A DNA stretch of 30,174 bases from Clostridiales bacterium (GCA_019423725.1 JAHZAW010000009.1:1-30174); one strand, 5' to 3'; shown: positions 1-8,464, counted from the stretch's first letter. Program-made: numbers and translations. The notes: generated from the letters alone by a model not told the origin.

Positions 1-662
1 CTTCTTCCAACTTTGGCAATATGTTCTCTGTGCTGTCTGCATCGGCGCTGCTGCCCTTCCTGCCTATGATGAGCGTGCATCTGATTTTCCTAAATCTGAT
101 TTATGACTTGTCCTGTACGGCAATTCCTTGGGACAATGTGGATGAGGAATTTATTGCAAAGCCCAGGAAATGGGATGCCTCAAGTGTTGGCAACTTCATG
201 ATATGGATCGGACCAACCAGCTCCATCTTTGACTTTACTACCTACCTATTCATGTACTTTGTGTTCTGTCCTCTCTTTATTTCAGGCGGAGTGCTGTTCA
301 ACGATCTGCCTGCACATTTCAGCGGAGCGGCACTTGCCATAATGCAGGCAAAGTACATCGGGCTGTTCCAGGCCGGCTGGTTCGTGGAATCCATGTGGAG
401 CCAGACCTTAGTCATTCACATGATACGCACCCCCAAGCTGCCATTTATACAGAGCAGAGCCTCTGCACCTTTGACCTTACTGACCATGACTGGGATAGCA
501 GTACTTACGATCATCCCATTTACACCCTTTGGAGCAATGCTTGGTTTTGTAGCCCTGCCCGCTGCCTATTTCGCCTACTTGATCCCATGCATCCTGCTTT
601 ATATGGTGTTGGCTACCAGTCTTAAAAAGGCCTATGTGCGTCGCTATGGTGAGCTGCTTTAA
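1..662 (+). CDS. C-terminal part of a magnesium-translocating P-type ATPase (MgtA/MgtB type), cut by the window start
   Basis: The reading frame is open from base 3, giving SSNFGN before the first methionine, so the ATG at 21 is internal and the gene begins outside the window. The visible ~220 residues match the last membrane segments of MgtA/MgtB ATPases: SSNFGNMFSVL, then a cytoplasmic loop with AIPWDNVDEEFIAKPRKW, then FMIWIGPTSSIFDF, SQTLVIHMIRT and a final pair of hydrophobic segments ending in RRYGELL. In this family these helices form part of the ion path for Mg2+ uptake driven by ATP; the phosphorylation and ATP-binding domains lie upstream and are not visible. A 53-residue membrane protein follows after 18 bases. 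Leucine is coded mostly by CTG, unlike the rest of the window. Assignment to the Mg2+ branch rests on family resemblance and not on a tested substrate. Confidence 0.88.
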   Translation, partial: SSNFGNMFSVLSASALLPFLPMMSVHLIFLNLIYDLSCTAIPWDNVDEEFIAKPRKWDASSVGNFMIWIGPTSSIFDFTTYLFMYFVFCPLFISGGVLFNDLPAHFSGAALAIMQAKYIGLFQAGWFVESMWSQTLVIHMIRTPKLPFIQSRASAPLTLLTMTGIAVLTIIPFTPFGAMLGFVALPAAYFAYLIPCILLYMVLATSLKKAYVRRYGELL

Positions 663-680
663 TGATTGGAGGTGTTTGAT

Positions 681-842
681 ATGAATTGGGCAACAATTTG
701 GATGAACCTGTTTGGCTCTACATCCTTTTTAGGGATCGATATGGGCTTTTGGGTCGGAATGGCTGTTGTTTTACTGATTGTTATATTAATGAATGTAGTG
801 TTCTGGAGCTTGAAGCCTAAAAAGCCAAATGAGCTTCAATAG
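681..842 (+). CDS. 53-residue single-pass membrane protein downstream of the Mg2+ ATPase
   Basis: An ATG at 681 has the Shine-Dalgarno sequence GGAGGTG about 5 bases upstream. The frame runs 53 codons to TAG at 840-842. The protein starts MNWATIWMNLFGSTSFLGID, has one clear membrane segment (roughly residues 22-43, rich in V, L, I and M) and ends in a short basic, hydrophilic tail with KPKKP. Its position 18 bases behind the ATPase gene and the terminator hairpins after it suggest both are on one mRNA. Enterobacteria use very short membrane proteins (MgtS, MgtR) to control the stability of Mg2+ transporters; this one is not recognisably homologous to those, so an accessory role is inference. 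The gene would be missed by annotation with a 60-codon cutoff. Confidence 0.75.
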   Translation: MNWATIWMNLFGSTSFLGIDMGFWVGMAVVLLIVILMNVVFWSLKPKKPNELQ

Positions 843-960
843 ATCTCAAGTAAAAACTTTGTATTCCTCATGAAAAAAGGAACTTGTTATTAAGCCTATG
901 CTCTTCTTAAAATTTGATTTTAACAGCGGTTTAATAATAGGACCGACATTCTTATATAAA

Positions 961-989
961 GAAAACCGCGCAACTATCGCGCGGTTTTC
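961..989 (+). terminator. Hairpin downstream of the Mg2+ ATPase unit
   Basis: Perfect 11-bp inverted repeat: GAAAACCGCGC at 961-971 and its complement at 979-989, with a 7-base loop. The stem is GC-rich, but the following bases (CTTATAC) are only weakly U-rich, so it may work together with the next hairpin. Confidence 0.5.
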
Positions 990-1000
990 CTTATACAACA

Positions 1001-1040
1001 AGAGCTAACTGACTAATCAAAATCAGTTAGCTCTATTTTT
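1001..1040 (+). terminator. Second hairpin with U-tract, end of the Mg2+ ATPase unit
   Basis: Perfect 12-bp inverted repeat: AGAGCTAACTGA at 1001-1012 and its complement at 1023-1034, with a 10-base loop, followed by ATTTTTA. It lies between the plus-strand ATPase unit and the minus-strand guaA gene, and on the minus strand the stem is followed by TTGTTGT, so weak two-way action is possible. Confidence 0.6.
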
Positions 1041-1133
1041 ATAAATAACAAAATAGTGTTGCTAAATCGCTGACACAAAGGGGCTTGACCCTTCTAAAAT
1101 CCAATTATATTAGGATTTTCCATGTCCCTTAAA

Positions 1134-2672
1134 TTATTCCCACTCAATTGTTGCAGGCGGTTTGCTTGTAATATCATAGCATACTCTATTAACATGCTTA
1201 ACTTCATTTACGATCCTTACACTTACTCTGTCAAGTACGTCATATGGTATCCTAGCCCAGTCAGCGGTCATAAAGTCAGTTGTTGTAACGCCCCTAAGGG
1301 CAACTGTATAGTCATATGTCCTTCCATCGCCCATAACGCCAACGGAACGCATATCGGTTATTACAGCAAAATACTGGTTAATACTTCTGTCAAGGCCAGC
1401 GTTCTTGATCTCTTCTCTGAAAATAGCATCAGCTTCTCTGAGGATCTCAAGTTTATCCTCTGTTACCTCGCCGATTACTCTTATTCCAAGTCCAGGTCCA
1501 GGGAAAGGCTGTCTCCATACGATATAGTCAGGAAGTCCAAGCTCTGTACCCATCTGACGTACCTCATCCTTAAATAAAAGTCTGAGGGGCTCAATAAGTT
1601 CTTTAAAGTCAACTACTGAAGGAAGTCCTCCAACATTATGATGTGACTTGATTACAGCACTGTCGCCAAGTCCACTCTCGATAACGTCAGGATATATGGT
1701 TCCCTGAACAAGGAAATCAACTTTACCTATTTTCTTGGCTTCATCTTCAAATACACGGATGAATTCTTCTCCGATTATCTTTCTTTTCTTTTCAGGGTCA
1801 GTAACACCTTTGAGTTTGCTTAAAAATCTATCCTTTGCATTGACCCTTACAAAGTTTGATTCAAAGAATCCGTCAAATACCTGCTCAACTTCATCGCCCT
1901 CGTTTTTACGCATAAGGCCGTGGTCTACAAAAACGCAGGTGAGCTGTTTGCCAATGGCTTTACTAACAAGGGCAGCCGCTACACTTGAGTCAACTCCGCC
2001 TGAAAGAGCACAGAGAGCTTTACCGTCTCCTACCTTTTCGCGGATAGCTTTTATCTGTTCTGCAATATAGTCTGACATTACCCAGTCACCCTTGCATCCA
2101 CAGATCTCATAAAGGAAGTTTCTGAGCATTTCCTTACCGTTTGGAGTATGGTTAACTTCAGGATGGAACTGTACCGCATAAAATTTCTTTTCTTCACATT
2201 CCATAGCTGCTGTGGGACATGTGGCTGTTTCAGCAGTTACTTTAAATCCCTTAGGTACAGCGCTTACATAGTCAGTATGGCTCATCCAGCATATCTCTTC
2301 TCTTTTTATTCCTTTGAAAAGCCTGCTGTCTGTATCAACTGTTACCTTTGTTTTTCCATATTCGCTTTTAGCGTTTGCAGATGTAACAGTTCCGCCAAGA
2401 GTATATGCCATTATCTGGCATCCATAACATATACCAAGTACTGGTATGCCCAGTTCAAAAATCTCTTTGGATATATGAGGTGAATTTTCATCATATACAC
2501 TGTTTGGTCCACCTGTAAATATGATTCCCTTAGGGTTAAGTTTCTTTATCTCGTCAATTGGAAGAGTATACGGTTTTACCTCGCAGTATACGCTGCATTC
2601 ACGAACTCTGCGGGCAATGAGCTGATTATACTGACCGCCAAAGTCAAGTATAAGAACATATTCGTTATTCAT
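1134..2672 (-). CDS. guaA: GMP synthase (glutamine-hydrolysing)
   Basis: Converts XMP to GMP using ATP and ammonia taken from glutamine; last step of GMP synthesis, cytoplasmic. The 512 residues fit the usual family length. Domains: N-terminal class I glutamine amidotransferase with the nucleophile Cys82 in GICYGCQ and partners His170 and Glu172 in FHPEV; ATP pyrophosphatase domain starting near 205 with the PP-loop SGGVDSS at 224-230; C-terminal dimerisation domain ending in the conserved IEWE. The start ATG has a strong GGGGAGGT site that overlaps the stop region of guaB, 12 bases upstream, so guaB and guaA are surely co-transcribed. All key residues are present. Confidence 0.97.
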   Translation of the reverse strand: MNNEYVLILDFGGQYNQLIARRVRECSVYCEVKPYTLPIDEIKKLNPKGIIFTGGPNSVYDENSPHISKEIFELGIPVLGICYGCQIMAYTLGGTVTSANAKSEYGKTKVTVDTDSRLFKGIKREEICWMSHTDYVSAVPKGFKVTAETATCPTAAMECEEKKFYAVQFHPEVNHTPNGKEMLRNFLYEICGCKGDWVMSDYIAEQIKAIREKVGDGKALCALSGGVDSSVAAALVSKAIGKQLTCVFVDHGLMRKNEGDEVEQVFDGFFESNFVRVNAKDRFLSKLKGVTDPEKKRKIIGEEFIRVFEDEAKKIGKVDFLVQGTIYPDVIESGLGDSAVIKSHHNVGGLPSVVDFKELIEPLRLLFKDEVRQMGTELGLPDYIVWRQPFPGPGLGIRVIGEVTEDKLEILREADAIFREEIKNAGLDRSINQYFAVITDMRSVGVMGDGRTYDYTVALRGVTTTDFMTADWARIPYDVLDRVSVRIVNEVKHVNRVCYDITSKPPATIEWE

Positions 2673-2684
2673 AATGACCTCCCC

Positions 2685-4139
2685 TTAATATTCAACACTA
2701 TAGTTAGGAGCCTCTTTTGTTATCTGTATATCGTGAGGGTGACTCTCTCTGAGACCCGCACTTGTCATTCTGATAAATCTTCCGTTTTCTCTTAAGTCAT
2801 CGATGGTAGCTGTTCCGCAGTATCCCATACCTGAACGAAGTCCGCCCATGAGCTGGTATACTGAATCTTCTACGCTGCCTTTATATGCGATACGTCCCTC
2901 AACACCTTCAGGAACAAGTTTCTTTGCATCTTCCTGGAAGTATCTGTCTTTGCTTCCGCATTCCATAGCTGCAAGAGAGCCCATACCTCTGTATACTTTA
3001 TATTTTCTTCCCTGGTATAACTCTGTTTCTCCGGGGCTTTCCTCGCAGCCAGCAAAGTAGCTGCCAAGCATACATACATTAGCACCAGCAGCGATCGCCT
3101 TAACGACATCTCCTGAGTACTTGATACCACCATCAGCGATGATGGGGATATTGTATTCCTTAGCAGCCTCAGCACAGTCCATAATTGCTGTGATCTGAGG
3201 TACACCGATACCGGCTACAACTCGTGTTGTACATATAGAACCAGGTCCGATACCGACCTTTACGCAGTCAGCGCCTGCTTCAATAAGTTCCCTTGTTGCT
3301 TCCGCTGTAGCAACATTACCAGCGATAAGCTGTACATCAGGATAAGCATTTTTGATCTTTTTAACTGTCTCGATTACTCCAACTGAATGTCCATGGGCTG
3401 TATCGATAACGATAACGTCTACATTAGCTTCAATAAGAGCTGACATTCTGTCAAGTACATCGGCAGTAGCTCCTACAGCCGCACCAGCAAGAAGTCTTCC
3501 CTGAGCATCCTTAGCTGAATTAGGATATTTGATTGCTTTTTCAATATCTTTAATTGTTATAAGTCCTTTGAGCATGCCCTTGTCATCAACTATAGGGAGT
3601 TTTTCAACCTTATGCTTTGTAAGGATCTTTTTAGCATCCATTAAAGTTGTGCCAACGGGTGCTGTTATAAGGGGTTCTTTAGTCATTACCTCTGTGATCT
3701 TTTTATTGTAGTTGGTCTCAAAACGAATGTCTCGGTTTGTGATGATACCTACAAGTCTGCCATTTTCGGTAATGGGAACACCTGAAATACGGTATTTCTC
3801 CATAAGTGCTATGGCATCATATAAATAGTGGTCCTCTGATAAGAAAAATGGATCTGTGATTACGCCGTTTTCAGAACGTTTAACTCTGTCAACCTCTTCT
3901 GCCTGTTTTGCGATCGACATATTTTTATGTATGATACCGATACCGCCCTGTCTTGCCATGGCAATAGCCATTTTTGATTCAGTTACAGTATCCATTCCCG
4001 CACTCATAATAGGTGCATTTAATGTGATCTTGTTAGTAAGCCTTGTTGTCAAATCAACATCCTTGGGAAGAACGCAGCTTCTTGCGGGAATAAGAAGCAC
4101 GTCATCAAAAGTAAGTCCCTCTTTAATAATTTTGTTCAT
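2685..4139 (-). CDS. guaB: IMP dehydrogenase
   Basis: Oxidises IMP to XMP with NAD+; the committed step towards guanine nucleotides. 484 residues, the normal length. TIM-barrel catalytic domain with the catalytic Cys303 in GSICTTRVV and the nearby KVGIGPG loop; a pair of CBS domains is inserted at about residues 95-200 and is the usual site of purine nucleotide regulation. The C-terminal region has the GMGYCGT motif of the family. First gene of the guaBA unit, with a TTGACA promoter about 60 bases upstream. I saw no purine riboswitch fold in its leader. Confidence 0.97.
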   Translation of the reverse strand: MNKIIKEGLTFDDVLLIPARSCVLPKDVDLTTRLTNKITLNAPIMSAGMDTVTESKMAIAMARQGGIGIIHKNMSIAKQAEEVDRVKRSENGVITDPFFLSEDHYLYDAIALMEKYRISGVPITENGRLVGIITNRDIRFETNYNKKITEVMTKEPLITAPVGTTLMDAKKILTKHKVEKLPIVDDKGMLKGLITIKDIEKAIKYPNSAKDAQGRLLAGAAVGATADVLDRMSALIEANVDVIVIDTAHGHSVGVIETVKKIKNAYPDVQLIAGNVATAEATRELIEAGADCVKVGIGPGSICTTRVVAGIGVPQITAIMDCAEAAKEYNIPIIADGGIKYSGDVVKAIAAGANVCMLGSYFAGCEESPGETELYQGRKYKVYRGMGSLAAMECGSKDRYFQEDAKKLVPEGVEGRIAYKGSVEDSVYQLMGGLRSGMGYCGTATIDDLRENGRFIRMTSAGLRESHPHDIQITKEAPNYSVEY

Positions 4140-4197
4140 AGCTTTTGTCCCTTTCTCTTAAATCATTCACTAAAATATAATTCAATAAATTTAACAA

Positions 4198-4227
4198 ATC
4201 TTATCAAATTTCGATTGCATTTGTCAA
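4198..4227 (-). promoter_or_regulatory. Promoter of guaBA
   Basis: On the minus strand a perfect -35 box TTGACA (4227-4222) is followed after 18 bases by TAAGAT (4203-4198, 4 of 6 consensus positions). It lies about 60 bases upstream of the guaB start codon. Confidence 0.6.
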
Positions 4228-4419
4228 TAATATTATATGCCTATTTGAACGAAAATTCAAATTTGTTTATGTAGTATTTTTTATTTAATTTATTCCCCTT
4301 CAAAATGTGCATATTCACTATCAATAGAAAAAAGCTGTCTTTATAGATAATTTCCTGTGGAATATCTACAACACCATCTAAAATTATCTTAAAAATTACT
4401 TTCGTTTAGGCAATTCTTA

Positions 4420-4447
4420 TTGAAATATGACAGATTTTCAATAAAAT
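4420..4447 (+). promoter_or_regulatory. Possible promoter for the small membrane protein and CPBP protease pair
   Basis: TTGAAA at 4420-4425 and TAAAAT at 4442-4447 with 16 bases between, about 30 bases before the start codon at 4479. The region is AT-rich, so chance matches are likely. Confidence 0.35.
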
Positions 4448-4478
4448 ATAAATATATTTCACACCCGGAGGAATTTCT

Positions 4479-4754
4479 ATGTTTGAGGTTATTCTTGAGT
4501 TAATTCTTGAAATAATATTTGAAGGATCTGCTGGCTTACTAGGCAGCAAAAAAGTTCCTATGATACTTAGGATACTTATTGCAGCTGCTATACCGTTATT
4601 TTTTATAACATTATCAGTTTTCCTGCTTTATGTTGGAATAACAGATAAGAGGCTGTCCCTTATGATTGCCGGTTTGATTGTGATAATATCGTCAGCATCA
4701 CTCACCATGAGCCGGATAAAAGAATATAAAAATAGAAATAAAAAGGCTGAATAG
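4479..4754 (+). CDS. Small two-helix membrane protein of unknown function
   Basis: 91 residues with a strong CCGGAGGA site 7 bases before the ATG. The N-terminus is an amphipathic, glutamate-spaced stretch (FEVILELILEIIFEG), followed by the basic patch SKKVP, two membrane segments at about 28-50 and 58-75, and a highly basic tail (RIKEYKNRNKKAE). I do not recognise a named family. The gene ends 11 bases before the CPBP protease gene, so the two are probably translated from one mRNA; a functional link is inference from this spacing only. Confidence 0.75.
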   Translation: MFEVILELILEIIFEGSAGLLGSKKVPMILRILIAAAIPLFFITLSVFLLYVGITDKRLSLMIAGLIVIISSASLTMSRIKEYKNRNKKAE

Positions 4755-4765
4755 GAGGGAAATTT

Positions 4766-5401
4766 ATGCTTATTAAAAATATTTTCAAAATTTCCATAGT
4801 CCTATTTTTCCTTCAGCTGGCCAGGGTGTTATTTAAGTTTGCTGTCTTTTCCATTATGGACAGGACTCTCACCACTGATGTTATAATAAACTGCATCTTT
4901 ACTTCCGGCGCCCTAATTATATGTCTCGCCTTTTTCAAAGCCAGAAATTTAAAAATAGGTTTTTTGCCTGAGAATTTCAATTTAAAATATAAGGCATGCA
5001 CTGCCCTTCTCCTGCTTTTTATCATAACCACGCCAATAATAACAAAAAATGTATCATTTTATGCCATTCTTTCTCTCATTTATAACGCCATACTGACGGT
5101 TTTATATGAGGAGATAATATTCAGAGGATACGTGTACAATAAAGTAAGCTCCATAAAAAACGAAAAACATGCCTGCCTATGTTCTTCCATACTTTTTGGG
5201 CTGTGGCATCTTGGATATATAGATACGATATTATGGAGGACATCATTGTTTTCGCCTGAAGCTGACATTCCTTCTATAATGTTCTGGAAAACATTGACCG
5301 GCCTTATTATTGGTTTCATACTTGCATTTTTCAGATACAAAAACAAAAATGTATATTCACCAGTCCTTGTACACTCATTTATAAATGCGTTCGGCGGATG
5401 A
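4766..5401 (+). CDS. CPBP family intramembrane metalloprotease (Abi/CAAX type)
   Basis: 211 residues, mostly hydrophobic with about six membrane helices. The family's motifs are all visible: EEIIFRG with Glu115, Glu116 and Arg120; FGLWHLGY with His148; and a late HSFINAF with His203. In this family the glutamates and histidines form the metal-dependent active site inside the membrane. Bacterial members process membrane or secreted peptides, and some act in bacteriocin self-immunity; no substrate gene is visible here. The AGGAGGGA ribosome site and 11-base gap tie it to the small membrane protein upstream. A two-way terminator follows. Confidence 0.88.
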   Translation: MLIKNIFKISIVLFFLQLARVLFKFAVFSIMDRTLTTDVIINCIFTSGALIICLAFFKARNLKIGFLPENFNLKYKACTALLLLFIITTPIITKNVSFYAILSLIYNAILTVLYEEIIFRGYVYNKVSSIKNEKHACLCSSILFGLWHLGYIDTILWRTSLFSPEADIPSIMFWKTLTGLIIGFILAFFRYKNKNVYSPVLVHSFINAFGG

Positions 5402-5441
5402 TATATGTATTCTTTGCTTTAAACACCGGCATCTTTGAAAT

Positions 5442-5473
5442 AAAAATCCCCCTTTATTAAAGGGGGATTTTTT
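5442..5473. terminator. Bidirectional terminator between the CPBP protease gene and pckA
   Basis: A 14-bp perfect inverted repeat (AAAAATCCCCCTTT at 5442-5455, complement at 5459-5472) with a 3-base loop. It has A-tracts on the left and T-tracts on the right, so it reads as an intrinsic terminator on both strands for the two converging genes. Confidence 0.85.
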
Positions 5474-5474
5474 A

Positions 5475-7049
5475 TCAGCCTCTAGGGCCTGCTTTTACGA
5501 TATTTTCAGGCATATGAGTATATTTTTTGAAGTTTTCATTGAACTTTGACGCAAGTTCTTTAGCTGTCTTTATATACTCGTCCTTATTCTGCCATGTGTT
5601 TATGGGATTGAGCATTTCATCAGGTACTCCAGGGCATGTCTTGGGAACATATACATTGAATATTTCATCAAGTTCATATTCAACATTGTCCAGCTGTCCT
5701 GATATGGCTGCTGTAACCATGGCCCTTGTGAATTTAAGTTTGATCCTGCTTCCAACGCCATATTTTCCGCCTGACCAGCCTGTATTTATCAAAAATACTC
5801 TGGCATTGTTGTTTTTGATCTTTTCTCCAAGCATTTCCGCGTAAACACTGGGATCAAGGGGCAGGAAAGGTGCTCCGAAACATGTTGAGAATGTCGTCTG
5901 GGGCTCTGTTATTCCCCTCTCTGTTCCAGCAAGCTTGCTTGTGTATCCTGATACGAAATGGAACATGGCCATATCATTATCAAGTTTTGAAATGGGAGGA
6001 AGTACACCAAAGGCATCAGCCGTAAGGAAAATTACTGTCTCAGGCTGTCTTCCCATTCCACTCATCTCAGCGTTTGGAATATAACATACCGGATAGCCGG
6101 CTCTTGTGTTTTCCGTAAGTGTTCCGTTGCTGTAGTCAGGCTCTCCGCTTTCAGGGTCGATTACAACATTTTCAAGAAGTGTGCCGAATTTTATGGCACG
6201 GAATATTTCAGGCTCGTTTTCTTCTGAAAGGTCTATACATTTCGCATAGCATCCGCCCTCAATATTGAAAATGCCATCGTCGGACCATCCATGTTCATCA
6301 TCACCTATAAGTTTTCTGTCAGGGTCAGCACTGAGTGTAGTTTTTCCTGTTCCGGAAAGTCCAAAGAAAATGGCTGTATCACCATCTTTGCCGATGTTTG
6401 CGGAGCAGTGCATGGAGAGCACCCCATTTTTGGGAAGAACATAGTTCATTACTGAAAAGACGCTCTTCTTTATTTCTCCACTATACTGTGAACCTGCAAT
6501 AAGTACTATCTTCTGTTCATAGTCTATGGCAATACATGCTTCACTGTTTGTGCCGTCAACTTCGGGTATACATTTAAATCCAGGAGCAGCGATCACAGTA
6601 AACTCGGGTACAAAATTTTCAAGATCCTCTTCACTCGGGTCCACAAGAAGATTTTTTATGAAAAGGTTCTGGGATGCCAGTTCATTTATTATTCTGAAGC
6701 ATTTTGCGTATTTCTTATCAGCACCGGCAAAACCGTCAAATACATATAACTGCCTGTTCTGAAGATATGCCAGCATCTTATTTTTAATTGAATCAAAGCT
6801 TTCCCTGCTAATGGGTCTGTTAACGCTTCCCCAGGCAATGTCGTCATGTATCGATGGAGTATCGACAATATATTTATCATCAGGAGATCTTCCTGTATAT
6901 TTACCTGTGTTTACAACAAGTGCTCCCGTGTTGGAGAGAACTCCCTCACCGTTTTTAATGGCAGTTTCCACAAGCTGTCGTGCAGTGAGATTTCTAAAAA
7001 CAGTGCCGTTTCCTCCTATGCCAAGTTCTATTGGATTAAGTGTTTTCAT
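5475..7049 (-). CDS. pckA: Phosphoenolpyruvate carboxykinase (ATP)
   Basis: Interconverts oxaloacetate plus ATP with PEP, CO2 and ADP. In fermentative anaerobes it often runs towards oxaloacetate, gaining ATP and feeding malate or succinate formation; the direction here is not shown by the sequence. 524 residues, usual length. The kinase-1a P-loop is GLSGTGKTTL at 230-239, the kinase-2 region is DDEHGW at 250-255, and the substrate-binding TGRSPDDK lies near 52-59, all of the ATP-dependent type. The ATG has the site GGAGG 8 bases upstream. It stands alone, with a terminator after it. Confidence 0.97.
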   Translation of the reverse strand: MKTLNPIELGIGGNGTVFRNLTARQLVETAIKNGEGVLSNTGALVVNTGKYTGRSPDDKYIVDTPSIHDDIAWGSVNRPISRESFDSIKNKMLAYLQNRQLYVFDGFAGADKKYAKCFRIINELASQNLFIKNLLVDPSEEDLENFVPEFTVIAAPGFKCIPEVDGTNSEACIAIDYEQKIVLIAGSQYSGEIKKSVFSVMNYVLPKNGVLSMHCSANIGKDGDTAIFFGLSGTGKTTLSADPDRKLIGDDEHGWSDDGIFNIEGGCYAKCIDLSEENEPEIFRAIKFGTLLENVVIDPESGEPDYSNGTLTENTRAGYPVCYIPNAEMSGMGRQPETVIFLTADAFGVLPPISKLDNDMAMFHFVSGYTSKLAGTERGITEPQTTFSTCFGAPFLPLDPSVYAEMLGEKIKNNNARVFLINTGWSGGKYGVGSRIKLKFTRAMVTAAISGQLDNVEYELDEIFNVYVPKTCPGVPDEMLNPINTWQNKDEYIKTAKELASKFNENFKKYTHMPENIVKAGPRG

Positions 7050-7403
7050 TCAAAAACCTCCGTATTCTGCCTAAAATTTCAATATTGTAAGTATACCACA
7101 ACTTTTAGCCATCTTCCATACAAAAAATTTTATAACCAGGAATATTTATGCAGTTTTTTATTATTTTATATATCTCTGTACATATTTCTATTTTATTCGT
7201 CAGATAGCGTTATTTTAGTCCAGAGTATTTACTGCATTATTTACAATAAAACAGTTCAGCCTATATTTTTTATTGTCAAAGGCACGGTACACCTATGTTA
7301 TTTCTATAATGTTACAGTATTATTACATTTTCACTTAAGTTATTGCGGTTTATCAGGATAAAAATTAATATTAATCTATAAAAATATGTAAAGGAGGATG
7401 TAT
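7050..7403. other. Intergenic region between divergent pckA and an SLH protein gene
   Basis: About 350 AT-rich bases. The pckA side holds an extended -10 box. On the plus-strand side TTGCGG followed 17 bases later by TAATAT near 7343-7371 is a weak promoter candidate for the SLH gene. A plus-strand open frame crossing this region starts inside pckA without a ribosome site and is not believable as a gene. Confidence 0.5.
7090..7098 (-). promoter_or_regulatory. Extended -10 element of the pckA promoter
   Basis: On the minus strand TGGTATACT (7098-7090) is an extended -10 sequence (TGn-TATACT), about 40 bases before the pckA start. No good -35 box is present at the right distance, which is acceptable for extended -10 promoters. 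Confidence 0.45.
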
Positions 7404-8453
7404 ATGAAAAAATACATATGTTTTCTTGTTTCTGCGTTGATATCAGCATCAACCGCATTTACATCTTTTGCCTCAGATGATACTTTTCCGTTTATAGATA
7501 TAGCCCGCAACTCATGGTACTATTCTTACATCGATGATGCATACGATAAGGGAATAATCGCCGGGGTCAGTGATAACATATTTTCTCCCGATGAGACACT
7601 TACAAGGGGAATGGCATCATCGCTGGTATACCGTATGTACGGAAGCCCTGAGGTAAAATATAAGGCTTTCTTCCCTGATGTTCCCGATGGACAGTGGTAT
7701 ACGGACGGAATAATATGGGCTAAGGAAAACAATGTTATTTCCGGCTATGATGATGGAAGTTTCTGCCCTGAATGGTATATGACCATAGAACAGTTCGCAT
7801 CTGTTTTATACCGTTTATCCGGCTCACCGGAAGTTGAAAACAGCGGACAGATACTTGGAAAATATTCAGATGGTTATCTTGTATCAGGATATGCAAAAGA
7901 AGCTGTTGCCTGGGCAGCCCAGAACAACCTGCTTCAGGGTGAAAAACTTCATCCAACATCGGCCGTTACACGTGCTGAAGCAGCTAAAATGCTTTCTGTA
8001 TATACGACCATCAACGATTTCCATGTGATCAAAAATCTTGGAACGATTTCACAATACATCAAAGGCTACTATGACTCTACTTTTGATATGACTCAGTATG
8101 ACGCATTTACCATGGATAACGATGATGACATATATCTGTATTACATGGTAGGCGATTACCGCTCCAACTTTGGATACCACGTCATCATGACTGGTGATAA
8201 AATAGTAAGGATAGATATGATTGGAAAGATGAATCCCTTCTTCCTTACATCTGATCTTAAAGAGCCCGAAATAACTGATGCAGAACTCTGCAAAATAGCC
8301 ATTGAGGCTGACGGTCTTGAATATACTGTGAAAGAACAGAATATAACAAGATACTTCAATATGGATACATTAAAGTACACCTTTGAAGTTGAGACCACAT
8401 ATATCGATGAAAACGGATCTTCATTAACTAATGTTTTTACCTATGAAGCATAA
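7404..8453 (+). CDS. Secreted SLH-domain surface protein
   Basis: The start at 7404 is preferred over the ATG at 7398 because AAAGGAGG ends at 7397, leaving a normal 6-base gap. The 349-residue protein begins with a signal peptide (MKKYICF, hydrophobic core, cleavage near SFAS). Three S-layer homology repeats follow in residues ~28-205, with signatures WYYSYIDDAYDKGIIAG, WYTDGIIWAKENNVISG and AKEAVAWAAQNNLLQG and conserved TR(G/A) turns. SLH triplets bind pyruvylated secondary wall polymers, so the protein is probably held on the cell wall. The remaining ~140 residues contain YYMVGDYRSNFGYHVIMTGD and a second ETTYIDENG segment; I do not recognise a family. Single gene with its own terminator. 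Confidence 0.87.
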   Translation: MKKYICFLVSALISASTAFTSFASDDTFPFIDIARNSWYYSYIDDAYDKGIIAGVSDNIFSPDETLTRGMASSLVYRMYGSPEVKYKAFFPDVPDGQWYTDGIIWAKENNVISGYDDGSFCPEWYMTIEQFASVLYRLSGSPEVENSGQILGKYSDGYLVSGYAKEAVAWAAQNNLLQGEKLHPTSAVTRAEAAKMLSVYTTINDFHVIKNLGTISQYIKGYYDSTFDMTQYDAFTMDNDDDIYLYYMVGDYRSNFGYHVIMTGDKIVRIDMIGKMNPFFLTSDLKEPEITDAELCKIAIEADGLEYTVKEQNITRYFNMDTLKYTFEVETTYIDENGSSLTNVFTYEA

Positions 8454-8464
8454 ATAAAAAATTT

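Larger units (their letters stand above)
4140..4478. other. Intergenic region between divergent guaB and the small membrane protein gene
   Basis: About 340 bases, very AT-rich, with no open frame carrying a ribosome site. It holds the guaBA promoter at 4198-4227 (minus strand) and a weaker plus-strand promoter candidate at 4420-4447. I looked for the conserved core of a purine riboswitch ahead of guaB and did not find it. The middle part, about 4260-4410, shows nothing I can assign. Confidence 0.6.

Noticed and set aside
21..662. A complete 213-residue membrane protein starting at 21
   Set aside because: The frame is open to the window start and the preceding codons SSNFGN match the MgtA-type ATPase, so the methionine is internal.
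1122..1577. A 151-codon plus-strand frame
   Set aside because: It is antisense to guaA, has no ribosome site and no family resemblance.
4140..4478. A purine riboswitch ahead of guaBA
   Set aside because: The conserved aptamer core and paired stems were not found.
6846..7361. A 171-codon plus-strand frame crossing the pckA start and its upstream region
   Set aside because: It begins inside pckA on the opposite strand, lacks a ribosome site, and its product has composition typical of translated AT-rich intergenic DNA.
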